Shown piece after piece: positions 35,813 through 43,520 of a DNA stretch of 64,000 nt. Numbering within the stretch: the stretch's first letter is position 1; every line of letters starts with the position of its first letter. The position numbers and the translations under genes were made by a program. The stretch spans positions 32,815 to 96,814 of the forward strand of contig NZ_FWFJ01000011.1 in NCBI RefSeq assembly GCF_900172365.1. The letters are read 5' to 3'. This stretch comes from Roseovarius gaetbuli (lineage in GTDB: Bacteria; Pseudomonadota; Alphaproteobacteria; Rhodobacterales; Rhodobacteraceae). A model generated the notes under the pieces. The model saw only the letters and a list, made by a program, of their open reading frames with translations, searched no databases and was not told where the DNA came from.

Positions 35813-36841
35813 TCAATCGGTGACCGGCTCTGAGGACGCGATGACAGCGTCCAGAAACACGGCATCGGCAAAGCAGCCGTCTTTTTCCTGGCCGCCAATG
35901 ACGAAAATCCTGTTGTCCGGCGCAAGGACGGCCGCGTGATCCATGCGCGCGCCCGGCAGGTCGGGCAGAGGCGACCAGCTATCGGTAGTTGGATCGTATT
36001 TCTCGGCCCATGGAATTGCGGCGCCCATGCTCATGCCGCCGAAGGCGTAGATGTGGCCGTTTGGCCCGACCACGGCGTCGAACTGGCGGCGCGCCATGAG
36101 CATGGGCGACCGGGTTTGCCATGTGTTCGCGGCGGGGTCATAGGCCTCGACCGTGGCGAGCGCACCGGCATCGTTCATCCCGCCGAGGGCATAGATTAAC
36201 CCATCCTTGCCCACGACCGCGCTCAGCCCATAGCGCGGCGTCGGCATCGGGGTGTAGGTTCCCGGCCAGGACGACAGGTTGTCCACGATATCCTGACGAT
36301 AGACGTAATTCGAGTGGTGAAAGCCGCTGGCCTCGCCGCCAAGGCCACCAAAGGCGTAAATGTAGCGATCCTCGATCAAGACCGCCGCATAAAGGGTTGT
36401 CGGCATCTGGATCGTGCCGCCCGAGGACCAGGTCTTTGTGGCGACATCGAAGATCTGGATCGCATTGCTCTTTCCCCAGGAATAGGGCTCTTTTGAGAAC
36501 CCGCCGACGACACAGATCTTGGTGGCGCCGTATCGCAGGGCCGCACAATGCGAGCGAGGCGTGGGCATCGTGCCTACCGTGCTCCATGCCCCGCTCGCCA
36601 TGTCGTATTCCAACACGTCCGCGCCCGGGATCGTGATCAGGTAGCCATCGACATATTTTTCAAACTCGTCGCCGCCGAAGACATAAATCTTGTCATTGAC
36701 CACAACCGCACTTGGGTTGCGGCGCGCCACCGGGAGCGGGGCTTGCGTGTGCCAACTCAGAAACCGCAGCCCGAACAATTTGTTCAGCCCATTGTAGAAA
36801 ATCGGCTTGAGCGGCACGTACTTCCAAAACACAGATGGCAT
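35813..36841 (-). CDS. Kelch-repeat protein
   Basis: This protein of about 342 residues consists of five to six kelch repeats that should fold as a beta-propeller. Repeats show the double-Gly and spaced Tyr/Trp pattern (e.g. DKIYVFGGDEF, KICVVGGFS, RYIYAFGGLGG, GLIYALGGMND, GHIYAFGGMS, NRIFVIGGQE). No clear signal peptide is seen. The ATG at 36841 has AAGGAGG 6 bp upstream; the GTG at 36847 is inside that site. A perfect FNR box lies upstream. The role is unknown; propellers of this kind bind proteins or, less often, act as epimerases (NanM). Confidence 0.82.
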   Translation of the reverse strand: MPSVFWKYVPLKPIFYNGLNKLFGLRFLSWHTQAPLPVARRNPSAVVVNDKIYVFGGDEFEKYVDGYLITIPGADVLEYDMASGAWSTVGTMPTPRSHCAALRYGATKICVVGGFSKEPYSWGKSNAIQIFDVATKTWSSGGTIQMPTTLYAAVLIEDRYIYAFGGLGGEASGFHHSNYVYRQDIVDNLSSWPGTYTPMPTPRYGLSAVVGKDGLIYALGGMNDAGALATVEAYDPAANTWQTRSPMLMARRQFDAVVGPNGHIYAFGGMSMGAAIPWAEKYDPTTDSWSPLPDLPGARMDHAAVLAPDNRIFVIGGQEKDGCFADAVFLDAVIASSEPVTD

Positions 36842-36928
36842 GATCACCCTCCTTGCAATCCGATGCGCCCGCCCGGTTTTGCGGTCATGGCGCGGAGGCC
36901 ATGGTGGCGCATTTCCAACACCCTCAAG

Positions 36929-36942
36929 TTGATTCGCATCAA
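36929..36942 (-). promoter_or_regulatory. Perfect FNR/FixK box upstream of kelch gene
   Basis: TTGATTCGCATCAA is an exact TTGAT-N4-ATCAA repeat, centred 94 bp before the kelch ATG. It is one of two boxes in a 311-bp divergent region that otherwise holds no gene. Confidence 0.85.
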
Positions 36943-37074
36943 TCGGTCGAGGCTCGCGATGGGTGCGCCGGGCGGCGGCCTTTGGCGGCCCTTGGGCGGG
37001 TGAAACATCAAACAGGCAAAGTTTCGCCAGTTTCCGTTAGGCGGTAGTCATTCCTTGGTTGAAACAACCCTGCA

Positions 37075-37088
37075 TTGATTGCGGTCAA
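37075..37088 (+). promoter_or_regulatory. FNR/NnrR-type box upstream of secreted repeat protein
   Basis: TTGATTGCGGTCAA (TTGAT-N4-GTCAA) is centred about 71 bp before the ATG at 37153, giving a likely transcript start near 37123 and a 30-nt leader. Confidence 0.8.
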
Positions 37089-37152
37089 TTCCGACAAAAA
37101 ATTTCCGCCTACCCTTGGCGGCCTCAGAGGATATTTATTGGAGGACCTCGCT

Positions 37153-39189
37153 ATGTCGATGAGTGTTCAATACGTCTCACACCACAGTTTCCGATTGAGG
37201 CCGTTGTTGGCCGCAGCCTTCGGAGGGTTTTTCCTGGCGGTCGCCGGTTTGCCGGGTGGCGCCCTTGCACAGGACGATCCGTGCAGTGGCCTGTTGTTTT
37301 CAACGTCCGAGGATTTTCTGACACGAGGGCCGAAACCCGCGGATGGCAATCCGATCATCTCGGATGGCGACCTCTTGGCCTGGCATGTTTCCACGGGCGC
37401 GCGGATTTGTCGGCGCAACGCCGATCTGATCCGCCGGTTCGATATTGCGCGGGTCGACCTTGGTCTTGATGCGGTCGCGGCGGTCGATGAAAAACGTGAA
37501 TTGATTGCCTTTTCCACCGAACTCGATAGCCCCAACGGCGATCAGTTCACGGCGGGCGATCTGTTGTTCACCAATGGCGGGATTATTCCCAACGCGGCGC
37601 TTCTGGCGCGGTTCAAGCTGCCGCGTTCCCTTGATCTTGGCCTTGATGCGGTCACGCTCATCGGCAAGGAGGATCGGCTGCGCCGTCTTGCAGAGCTGGC
37701 CCGCACCGGCAGGCTTCGGGACAATCCCGATCAGCTTGCGGGGTTTTTGAAGGAACTGGATATCGACATCTGGTTTTCGACCGAAGGCACGCCGCCGGAA
37801 ATCGGCAAGCCGATGTTTCTGGATGGGGATCTTTTGTCGGCGCGTGACGGCGTGATTGTGCGCTCGAATGCCTCGCTGCTGCCGGCCCTTCCTGCCGGTG
37901 TTCCGGTGCGCGGCGCCGATTACGGGCTTGATGCCTTTACCCCGGCGCTCGACCCGATTGAAAACGTCCCGGTCGAATTGATGTCGACCGAGATCGTCGG
38001 CTTTGGGCGGGTGCCCTTTACCGATGGCGATGTGCTTCAACCGGGGCCGTCGATCTGGCTCAAGGCGGGGGATCTGCTGAAAACACTGGAACCGGCAACC
38101 CGCGATCTGGGCCTTGATGCCCTGCATGAGACCGTGGGGGACGTGGTGCAATGCGCGCCCCCGTCGATCACCTTCATCAGCAACGTCGAGGTCGGGGTGA
38201 TCGACCCTACAACCGGGCTTGCCGATTTTGCGGGGGTCACGCAGCGGCCTTTTGCCAATGACATCCGCATTCAGGGCTCGATGCCCGAAGTGGTGAACTG
38301 CCCGGAGCTTGCCAAGTACGAGTACCGGGTAGAGATCGACCAGGGCGCGGGGTTTCCGACCTTTGCCGATCCCGGTGTCGTGCATCCCGCAAGCGACAAC
38401 TGGCGCCGGATAGTGCGCCCTACTCCCGCGTCGCCCTGTCCGATTTCACGCAACGATGTCTATGACAGCGACCCGCTTGGCTGGTTCGCGGTGACGGATT
38501 ATCGCCGCTTTGATGGCTGCGGTGATCCGCCGAGCCTGGCGGTCTGGGATTCGACCGCCGGGGCAAGTGATGCCCTGGTGCGGGTGCGCCTCGTGATGCG
38601 TGAAATCGGGGCTGCGAGCCCCACCTACGTGAGCGGCGCGGTGAGCGTTCAGATCGACAATGACCGCATCAGCCTGCCGGACAACCTGTTGCAGACCTTC
38701 TCGGGCACCGGCGATATGTGGTTTGACATCTACCGCGCCTCTGCGACCTCGCCGCTTGGCGATCAATGCAAGGTCGAAGGCGATGGCAAACCTGTGGTTC
38801 TTGATATGAAGGGCCGGATCAATGACGATCATTTCTGGAAATATGATCTGCGCTGGTCGGGTGGATTTGTGGTTGGTGCCCATATGATCACCACTGCGGC
38901 CGATCAGCCCGAGTTTGATGACGGGCGGGCCGATCTTGATGGCACGGGTACACAGCCGCCGAATTCAATCCTTGTGCCGCTCAAGACCGGGTTTGATCTG
39001 ACGGCGGCCTATGCAAGCGTTGCGGCGGCGCAAAGCGTTCCGACCGAATTGCCGGATGTGTGCGGTTTCACGGTGCATTTCCGGGCCTGGGATCGGGCGA
39101 TCCAGCTCAACTTTGTCCCCGCCGCGAATTACTTTAGCCCCGTTAGTCGGCACACGACGATGTGGCGCTCGTTCTGCGTCTCTCGCTAG
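37153..39189 (+). CDS. Large secreted protein with four novel tandem repeats
   Basis: This 678-residue protein has a signal peptide ending near residue 40 (ALAQDD). Residues 48-325 contain four diverged repeats of about 50-75 residues, each with an F-S-T-(E/S) start, a D-G-D-(L/V)-L turn and a final D-L-G-L-D-A or Y-G-L-D-A. The C-terminal half (about 330-678) is unrelated, has several Cys residues and looks beta-rich. I do not recognise a family. GGAGG lies 8 bp before the ATG. An FNR-type box upstream and a strong terminator downstream suggest a regulated single-gene unit; the protein is probably periplasmic or exported. Confidence 0.85.
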   Translation: MSMSVQYVSHHSFRLRPLLAAAFGGFFLAVAGLPGGALAQDDPCSGLLFSTSEDFLTRGPKPADGNPIISDGDLLAWHVSTGARICRRNADLIRRFDIARVDLGLDAVAAVDEKRELIAFSTELDSPNGDQFTAGDLLFTNGGIIPNAALLARFKLPRSLDLGLDAVTLIGKEDRLRRLAELARTGRLRDNPDQLAGFLKELDIDIWFSTEGTPPEIGKPMFLDGDLLSARDGVIVRSNASLLPALPAGVPVRGADYGLDAFTPALDPIENVPVELMSTEIVGFGRVPFTDGDVLQPGPSIWLKAGDLLKTLEPATRDLGLDALHETVGDVVQCAPPSITFISNVEVGVIDPTTGLADFAGVTQRPFANDIRIQGSMPEVVNCPELAKYEYRVEIDQGAGFPTFADPGVVHPASDNWRRIVRPTPASPCPISRNDVYDSDPLGWFAVTDYRRFDGCGDPPSLAVWDSTAGASDALVRVRLVMREIGAASPTYVSGAVSVQIDNDRISLPDNLLQTFSGTGDMWFDIYRASATSPLGDQCKVEGDGKPVVLDMKGRINDDHFWKYDLRWSGGFVVGAHMITTAADQPEFDDGRADLDGTGTQPPNSILVPLKTGFDLTAAYASVAAAQSVPTELPDVCGFTVHFRAWDRAIQLNFVPAANYFSPVSRHTTMWRSFCVSR

Positions 39190-39205
39190 GGCGGTGCGCG
39201 ATGCG

Positions 39206-39243
39206 AACGGCCCCTGTTCCCAAGCGGAACGGGGGCCGTTTTT
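39206..39243 (+). terminator. Rho-independent terminator
   Basis: A 15-bp stem (39206-39220 with 39226-39240, one G-U pair) around a CAAGC loop is followed by a T-run. It ends the secreted repeat protein transcript and may also act on the convergent ATP-grasp gene. Confidence 0.88.
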
Positions 39244-39260
39244 CGTGTGCATTCGGTCGA

Positions 39261-40202
39261 TCAGCCCGCCAGATACCGCGCGATCTCGGTTGAAATCGGC
39301 TGACCGGTATTGGCCTCGTAATAGGAATAGGCCGGGCTTGGGTTGACCTCGAAACACACCCAATCGCCGTCGGGCGTTTCGCGCAGATCAATGCCCGCCA
39401 GCGGCAGATCAAGCATCTGCGACAGGGCAACGGCCCGCTTCGCCACCTCGGGCGGAAGGTCGAATGGCTCAAGCTCGGTAGAGCCGCCCTCGTCGCGGCT
39501 GGCATAGCGGTAATCGACGCCCGTGGTGGTGATGCGCGTGGCAAAGACCTCGCTCCCGACCACATGCACCCGCACATCGCGGCCCTCGACACGCTCCTGA
39601 AACTGCACCGGGCAGATGCGCAAATGATCAAGCCGGGCCAGATCATCGGCCGTGACGCTGCGCACAATCGAGCGCACTGCACTGGCGGATTTGAAGATCA
39701 CCTCGCGGCCCTGCGTCGTTGCATCCTCTACAAATTCGCGGGCGCGCTCCGGGGCATTGGTGATCAGGGTGCGCGGAATGCCAAAACCGGCGCGGGCAAT
39801 GATTTGGGCCTGAAACGGCTTGGAATTATTGGTGCCCATCCCCGGTGTCCGGTTCAGAACCCTGCCGGTGCAGAGGTCGGAAAACACCGTGAAAAGCGTC
39901 ACGAAACGCGAAAACCGTTGCCGCGCCGGATCGTCCTGCGCCAGCTTGCACAGCTCGGGAAAACTCTCGTCGGAATGCAGCCGCTGATAAAGGCCGGTGA
40001 CCTCTTCAAGGGCGATATCGTCTTGTCCCGCACAGCGCAGATTGCCCTGCAAGACGCCCTGCGCGCCCGCCGGATCAAAGGTGAGATGCAGATCGGCGTG
40101 GCGGCGTTGGTCAATCATGCGAAAGGCAATGCCGAGATCATCCAGCGCGGTCGCGACGCGGGCAAGGGGCGGCTCATCGGGTAATCCGGCCAGCACGATC
40201 AT
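39261..40202 (-). CDS. ATP-grasp ligase, RimK-like
   Basis: This 313-residue enzyme has an ATP-grasp fold: a nucleotide-binding Lys in VIFKSASAVRS, an ERVEGRDVRVHVVG strand pair, and a C-terminal metal site GIDLRE...CFEVNPSPAY. Such enzymes join a carboxylate to an amine or hydroxyl through an acyl phosphate, and include RimK, cyanophycin-type and graspetide ligases. It overlaps its upstream partner gene by 4 bp. It lacks obvious biosynthetic partners, but a subtilase and a small protein lie just upstream. The substrate is unknown. Confidence 0.85.
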   Translation of the reverse strand: MIVLAGLPDEPPLARVATALDDLGIAFRMIDQRRHADLHLTFDPAGAQGVLQGNLRCAGQDDIALEEVTGLYQRLHSDESFPELCKLAQDDPARQRFSRFVTLFTVFSDLCTGRVLNRTPGMGTNNSKPFQAQIIARAGFGIPRTLITNAPERAREFVEDATTQGREVIFKSASAVRSIVRSVTADDLARLDHLRICPVQFQERVEGRDVRVHVVGSEVFATRITTTGVDYRYASRDEGGSTELEPFDLPPEVAKRAVALSQMLDLPLAGIDLRETPDGDWVCFEVNPSPAYSYYEANTGQPISTEIARYLAG

Positions 40203-40915
40203 GGCGCACCCTCCTGAAAGATGTGCGCCACCTGTGCCAAAAGGCCGGGTTGTGCGCGGCCAAGGTCAGGGATCGGCGAGGCATGCGAAAACACCGCGCC
40301 CGACGGCCCCTGACCGAACATCACCTCAAGCATGTCGAGCCCGGCAAGGCGTGCCAGATCGCAGCAGGCCCCGAACAGACCGGGCGGCAGGGATGCGCCG
40401 TGGCATTGGTCCTTGCAGACGATCACCGAGTGCATCGGTGCGGGCGCCACCGGATCGGGCAGATCAACGTCATAGAGCATCGGTGCCGTCGGCAGGCCCG
40501 CCGCGGCGGCGTGGTGCTGCCAGATGGCGGGGTGAAAGAGCGGCCCGGTCACGCAAATCGCCGTTGGCCGGTTGATGACGGGGCAGGGCAGCGCACTTAT
40601 CCAGCTTGACCAGATCGCCAGCAACTCCTGCTGACTATAGGCGCGGTCCGTGGCATTGACCCGCGCCAGATGCGCGTCGGGCAGAAACTCCAGCCGGTTG
40701 ACCACGCCGGTGATCGAACGGCTGTCGAGCGTGCCGTGCGATTTTAGCGTCACGCTGCTAAAGGTGTCGGTGCCGTTTAGCCGATGCTCCATATCAGGGG
40801 CATAGACCAATTCCTGCGGGGTGATGATCTGAGCGGCGAGACCATGATGGCGCCGCAGGCCGGTCACGAAATGGCGCGCCGATATATCGTTGGGCGAGCA
40901 TAAAAATAGTATCAT
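40199..40915 (-). CDS. Unknown protein coupled to ATP-grasp ligase
   Basis: This soluble protein of about 238 residues has no motif I can assign. Its N-terminus (ILFLCSPNDISARHFV) resembles the pre-ATP-grasp Rossmann-like domain that some ligases carry on the same chain, so it may supply a missing domain or subunit. It has several Cys and His residues. The start is uncertain: the ATG at 40915 gives a natural hydrophobic first strand, and a GTG at 40930 is possible. It overlaps the ligase by 4 bp and lies 49 bp after the subtilase stop. Confidence 0.7.
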   Translation of the reverse strand: MILFLCSPNDISARHFVTGLRRHHGLAAQIITPQELVYAPDMEHRLNGTDTFSSVTLKSHGTLDSRSITGVVNRLEFLPDAHLARVNATDRAYSQQELLAIWSSWISALPCPVINRPTAICVTGPLFHPAIWQHHAAAAGLPTAPMLYDVDLPDPVAPAPMHSVIVCKDQCHGASLPPGLFGACCDLARLAGLDMLEVMFGQGPSGAVFSHASPIPDLGRAQPGLLAQVAHIFQEGAP

Positions 40916-40978
40916 ATCAATGGCTTTCACCTAAAGGGCTGGCCCCGCCAAGATCGCGGCGGGGCCACCGGGATGGGA

Positions 40979-42922
40979 TCAGAAGGTTTCGGTGTCTTTG
41001 CTGTCCTTTTCATCCTTGGCCAGTTGCGCCGCAAGTTCGGGGTCATCGTAGTCCCCCGCGTAATCCTGCGCGCCCTGTGCCAGATCGGGGCGCAGTTCCG
41101 AGGTGATGAAATGCGTCAGGTCGCCGACCATCGCCTCAAGCGAGGCAATGCGGGTCTCGATGTCACCACCGCCCGGTGTCAGGCCGCCTTCACGTTGCTT
41201 TTCGGCCTGCTTCTCGATCTGCTTTTCAACCTGTTTTTCGGCCTGTTTCTCAAGCTGCTTGTCAAAGCGCTTTTCAAGGGCCTTTTCAAAGCGATCCTTG
41301 TCCTTCTCCTTGAATTCCTTGATCTCCTTGTTGTCCTTACCCTCCTTGAATTCCTTCACCTTGACCTCTTTGCGGTCTTTTTCCTTCAGCTCTTTGATGA
41401 ACTCTTTGCGTTCCTTGACCTTCTCGATCTCTTTCACCGTTTCCTTGGTGATTTCCTTGGCCTTGATGACCGGGCCGAACGCACAGCGATGCAGCGCCTT
41501 GAGGTCGGGGCGGTTGCCGATGCGCTGAGTGCGCGGGCGCCCCGGTCCGTCGGTTTGCGCGGCCCCTGTGGTGCGCAGGCACTGGCGCACCTTGGCCGGG
41601 CTGAGAACCGCCGTGCCACGGGCGCGGGCCATGCCCTGCAACGAGCCGATGGCCCCCACCACGATCGGCGAGGCAGAGGATGTTCCCGAGAAGGTATCTG
41701 TGTACCAGACGTCTTCGCTCCCGCCCTGAAGCCCGCCGTAACCGCAGGTCGTGACCTCGCGGCCCCAGCCCTGGGCATCGATCAGCGCGCCATAGTTCGA
41801 GAAGTCGAGCCGCGAGCGATCCGGCCCGTGGTTGCGCCCATGGGTGCCGGGCGGCGGCGCGCCTGCCCCGACGACAATCGCCCCGGAATCGCGGTTCGAG
41901 CGACGGAACGGGTTGGTCCAGCTGCCGGGAAATCCGGCGGGGCGCACCTGATAGAGGTTGTCATCAAGGTTCTCGGCGCCGTTGCCGGCGGCCTCGACCA
42001 CGATGATCCCGCGCCGGGTTGCGGCGAGGATGGCCGCGAAATCGTCCTCCCACCACTCAATCGCGATATAGCCTTTCTGGTCGCCGCGTGACTGAAAGTT
42101 GTGACGCGGCCCCGGACGGTGCAGTTCGAGCAGCATCACATCGCCGCGCCGCAGCCGCGATGTGGCATGGCGGATCGCCCCCGCCGAACCCATGCCGCCA
42201 AAGATCGACACCGCCGATGCCGTGGCCTGATCACAAATGCCCGAGATGCCAAAGCTGTTGTGATCGCCGGAAAATTCGCCAAGCACCGCAGTGCCGTGGT
42301 TGCGCCAGCCGATATTGGTGGATTGGGTGCCGCCGACCACGCCGCCCTGCATCTGGCGCAGGTCCTCGTGCGTAAAGCGCCAGGCGCCTTCGATGTCGAT
42401 GATGCGCACGTTCTGGCCGCGCCCGCCGCCGCGTGCCCAGGCCCACCTTGCATCCACACCTGTGGGCGAGGGATCGAGGTAACCCTGACGCGACACGTAA
42501 TTCGGCGTCACGGGCGGCTCGTCAAGGCCCGGTACGGGGTCGTCATCCAGCATCACCGGGGGCTCTGCGCCGGGTTTGACATAGGCGGCCTCGACCTGGC
42601 TTAGCTTGACCAGGGCCTCGGCGGCTTCTTCGGCTTTGGCGTCTTCGACGTCGAGCCTGTAGAACCGGTTCAACTCTGGCATCGGGGCATCGCTTTCGGC
42701 GGATTCCTCCATCATTTCAAGTTCGACGCGTTCTTCGGTGCTGCCGAACATCGGCAACATGCTGGCCTTGTATTTCTTCAGAACCTTTTCCAGGTCCGAG
42801 ACCGGCTCGGCCGTGGTTGTCTCAAATCGTCCGGCAGAAGACCGCAGGCCCGCGTCGGGCTGCATCACAACGATGGTTTCGCGCGGCGATGGCGGCGCGG
42901 TGTTCAATGTGTCGTCAGTCAT
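40979..42922 (-). CDS. Subtilisin-like serine protease (S8) with Lys/Glu-rich tail
   Basis: This 647-residue subtilase has an intact catalytic set: D176 (IIDIEGA), H209 (RNHGTAV), N314 (AAGNG) and S415 (SGTSSASP). Residues 1-140 form a propeptide-like region ending AAYVKPGAEPP. Residues about 485-577 are an extreme Lys/Glu-rich stretch with short KE and EKQ repeats, predicted coiled coil, followed by an acidic tail. There is no signal peptide, so it is cytosolic or leaves by a leaderless route. AAGGAGGAGG lies upstream. A small propeptide-like gene precedes it and the ATP-grasp pair follows. Confidence 0.9.
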   Translation of the reverse strand: MTDDTLNTAPPSPRETIVVMQPDAGLRSSAGRFETTTAEPVSDLEKVLKKYKASMLPMFGSTEERVELEMMEESAESDAPMPELNRFYRLDVEDAKAEEAAEALVKLSQVEAAYVKPGAEPPVMLDDDPVPGLDEPPVTPNYVSRQGYLDPSPTGVDARWAWARGGGRGQNVRIIDIEGAWRFTHEDLRQMQGGVVGGTQSTNIGWRNHGTAVLGEFSGDHNSFGISGICDQATASAVSIFGGMGSAGAIRHATSRLRRGDVMLLELHRPGPRHNFQSRGDQKGYIAIEWWEDDFAAILAATRRGIIVVEAAGNGAENLDDNLYQVRPAGFPGSWTNPFRRSNRDSGAIVVGAGAPPPGTHGRNHGPDRSRLDFSNYGALIDAQGWGREVTTCGYGGLQGGSEDVWYTDTFSGTSSASPIVVGAIGSLQGMARARGTAVLSPAKVRQCLRTTGAAQTDGPGRPRTQRIGNRPDLKALHRCAFGPVIKAKEITKETVKEIEKVKERKEFIKELKEKDRKEVKVKEFKEGKDNKEIKEFKEKDKDRFEKALEKRFDKQLEKQAEKQVEKQIEKQAEKQREGGLTPGGGDIETRIASLEAMVGDLTHFITSELRPDLAQGAQDYAGDYDDPELAAQLAKDEKDSKDTETF

Positions 42923-42952
42923 GTCTTGACCTCCTCCTTGGTTGAAAATGAC

Positions 42953-43225
42953 CTAGGGAAGGGCGTCAGCTGGCTTTCTGTAACTGGTGTCAACGAACGC
43001 CTTGCCCAAAAGATCCGCAATCAGCGCGTCTGCCTGAGCCTCATCAGAGGTCAGAACAGCCGCAAACCGCAGGGTTTCAGCGTCAGTATTTACAGGGGGC
43101 TGCACAGTCACATCCTGTGTGGCTGCCCAGTCGTTCAGCATGGCAAAGGCATGAGCCATCGTTGTCGTGCCGGACGGGTCCGGTACGGGTTTTAAAATCA
43201 CTGTCACTAACACGGGCTCAGTCAA
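42953..43225 (-). CDS. Small protein, possible free-standing subtilase propeptide/inhibitor (I9-like)
   Basis: From a TTG at 43225 with AGGAG 8 bp upstream, the product is 90 residues; the frame stays open to 43348 but without a ribosome site. Predicted order is strand-helix-strand-strand-helix-strand, as in I9 subtilase propeptides. Its end (ALIADLL...VDTSYRKPADALP) resembles the end of the subtilase's own prosegment (ALVKLSQVEAAYVKPGAEPP). It lies 30 bp before the subtilase on the same strand. A chaperone or inhibitor role is inferred from this similarity and position. Confidence 0.6.
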   Translation of the reverse strand: MTEPVLVTVILKPVPDPSGTTTMAHAFAMLNDWAATQDVTVQPPVNTDAETLRFAAVLTSDEAQADALIADLLGKAFVDTSYRKPADALP

Positions 43226-43478
43226 CTGAAACACTCCTGTCGGACGCGTGGTGAATGCACGTTTGAGGGTAGTGATGTTGCGATCGCACCACTTGATAAA
43301 TATCAGTTCAGGCCGCGATTTTCGACCTAGGCTTTGCTTTACCGGCAAAAATTGGCCGATCTGCCTGCGGTTGCCGGATCACGCCGCGAATTTGGCGTTT
43401 TCCGTGGCATGATCGGTTTCAGTCCCAGGTCATGTTTTTGGGAATACAAGTATTAAGGGTTTTTCACGCCGGTTTTTT

Positions 43479-43494
43479 GCCCGGTTTTCCGGGC
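43479..43494 (+). promoter_or_regulatory. Hairpin in leader of the three-domain protein gene
   Basis: GCCCGG-TTTT-CCGGGC is a perfect 6-bp stem-loop, preceded by six Ts and lying about 27 bp before the ATG at 43521. The rest of the 295-bp gap (43226-43520) between the divergent genes shows no recognisable operator. Confidence 0.4.
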
Positions 43495-43520
43495 CTCACC
43501 CATAGACCCAAAGGTGCCTT

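Noticed and set aside
43226..43348. Longer start for the small propeptide-like protein
   Set aside because: The extra 41 residues have no ribosome site and no fold-like pattern, whereas the TTG at 43225 has AGGAG at good spacing.
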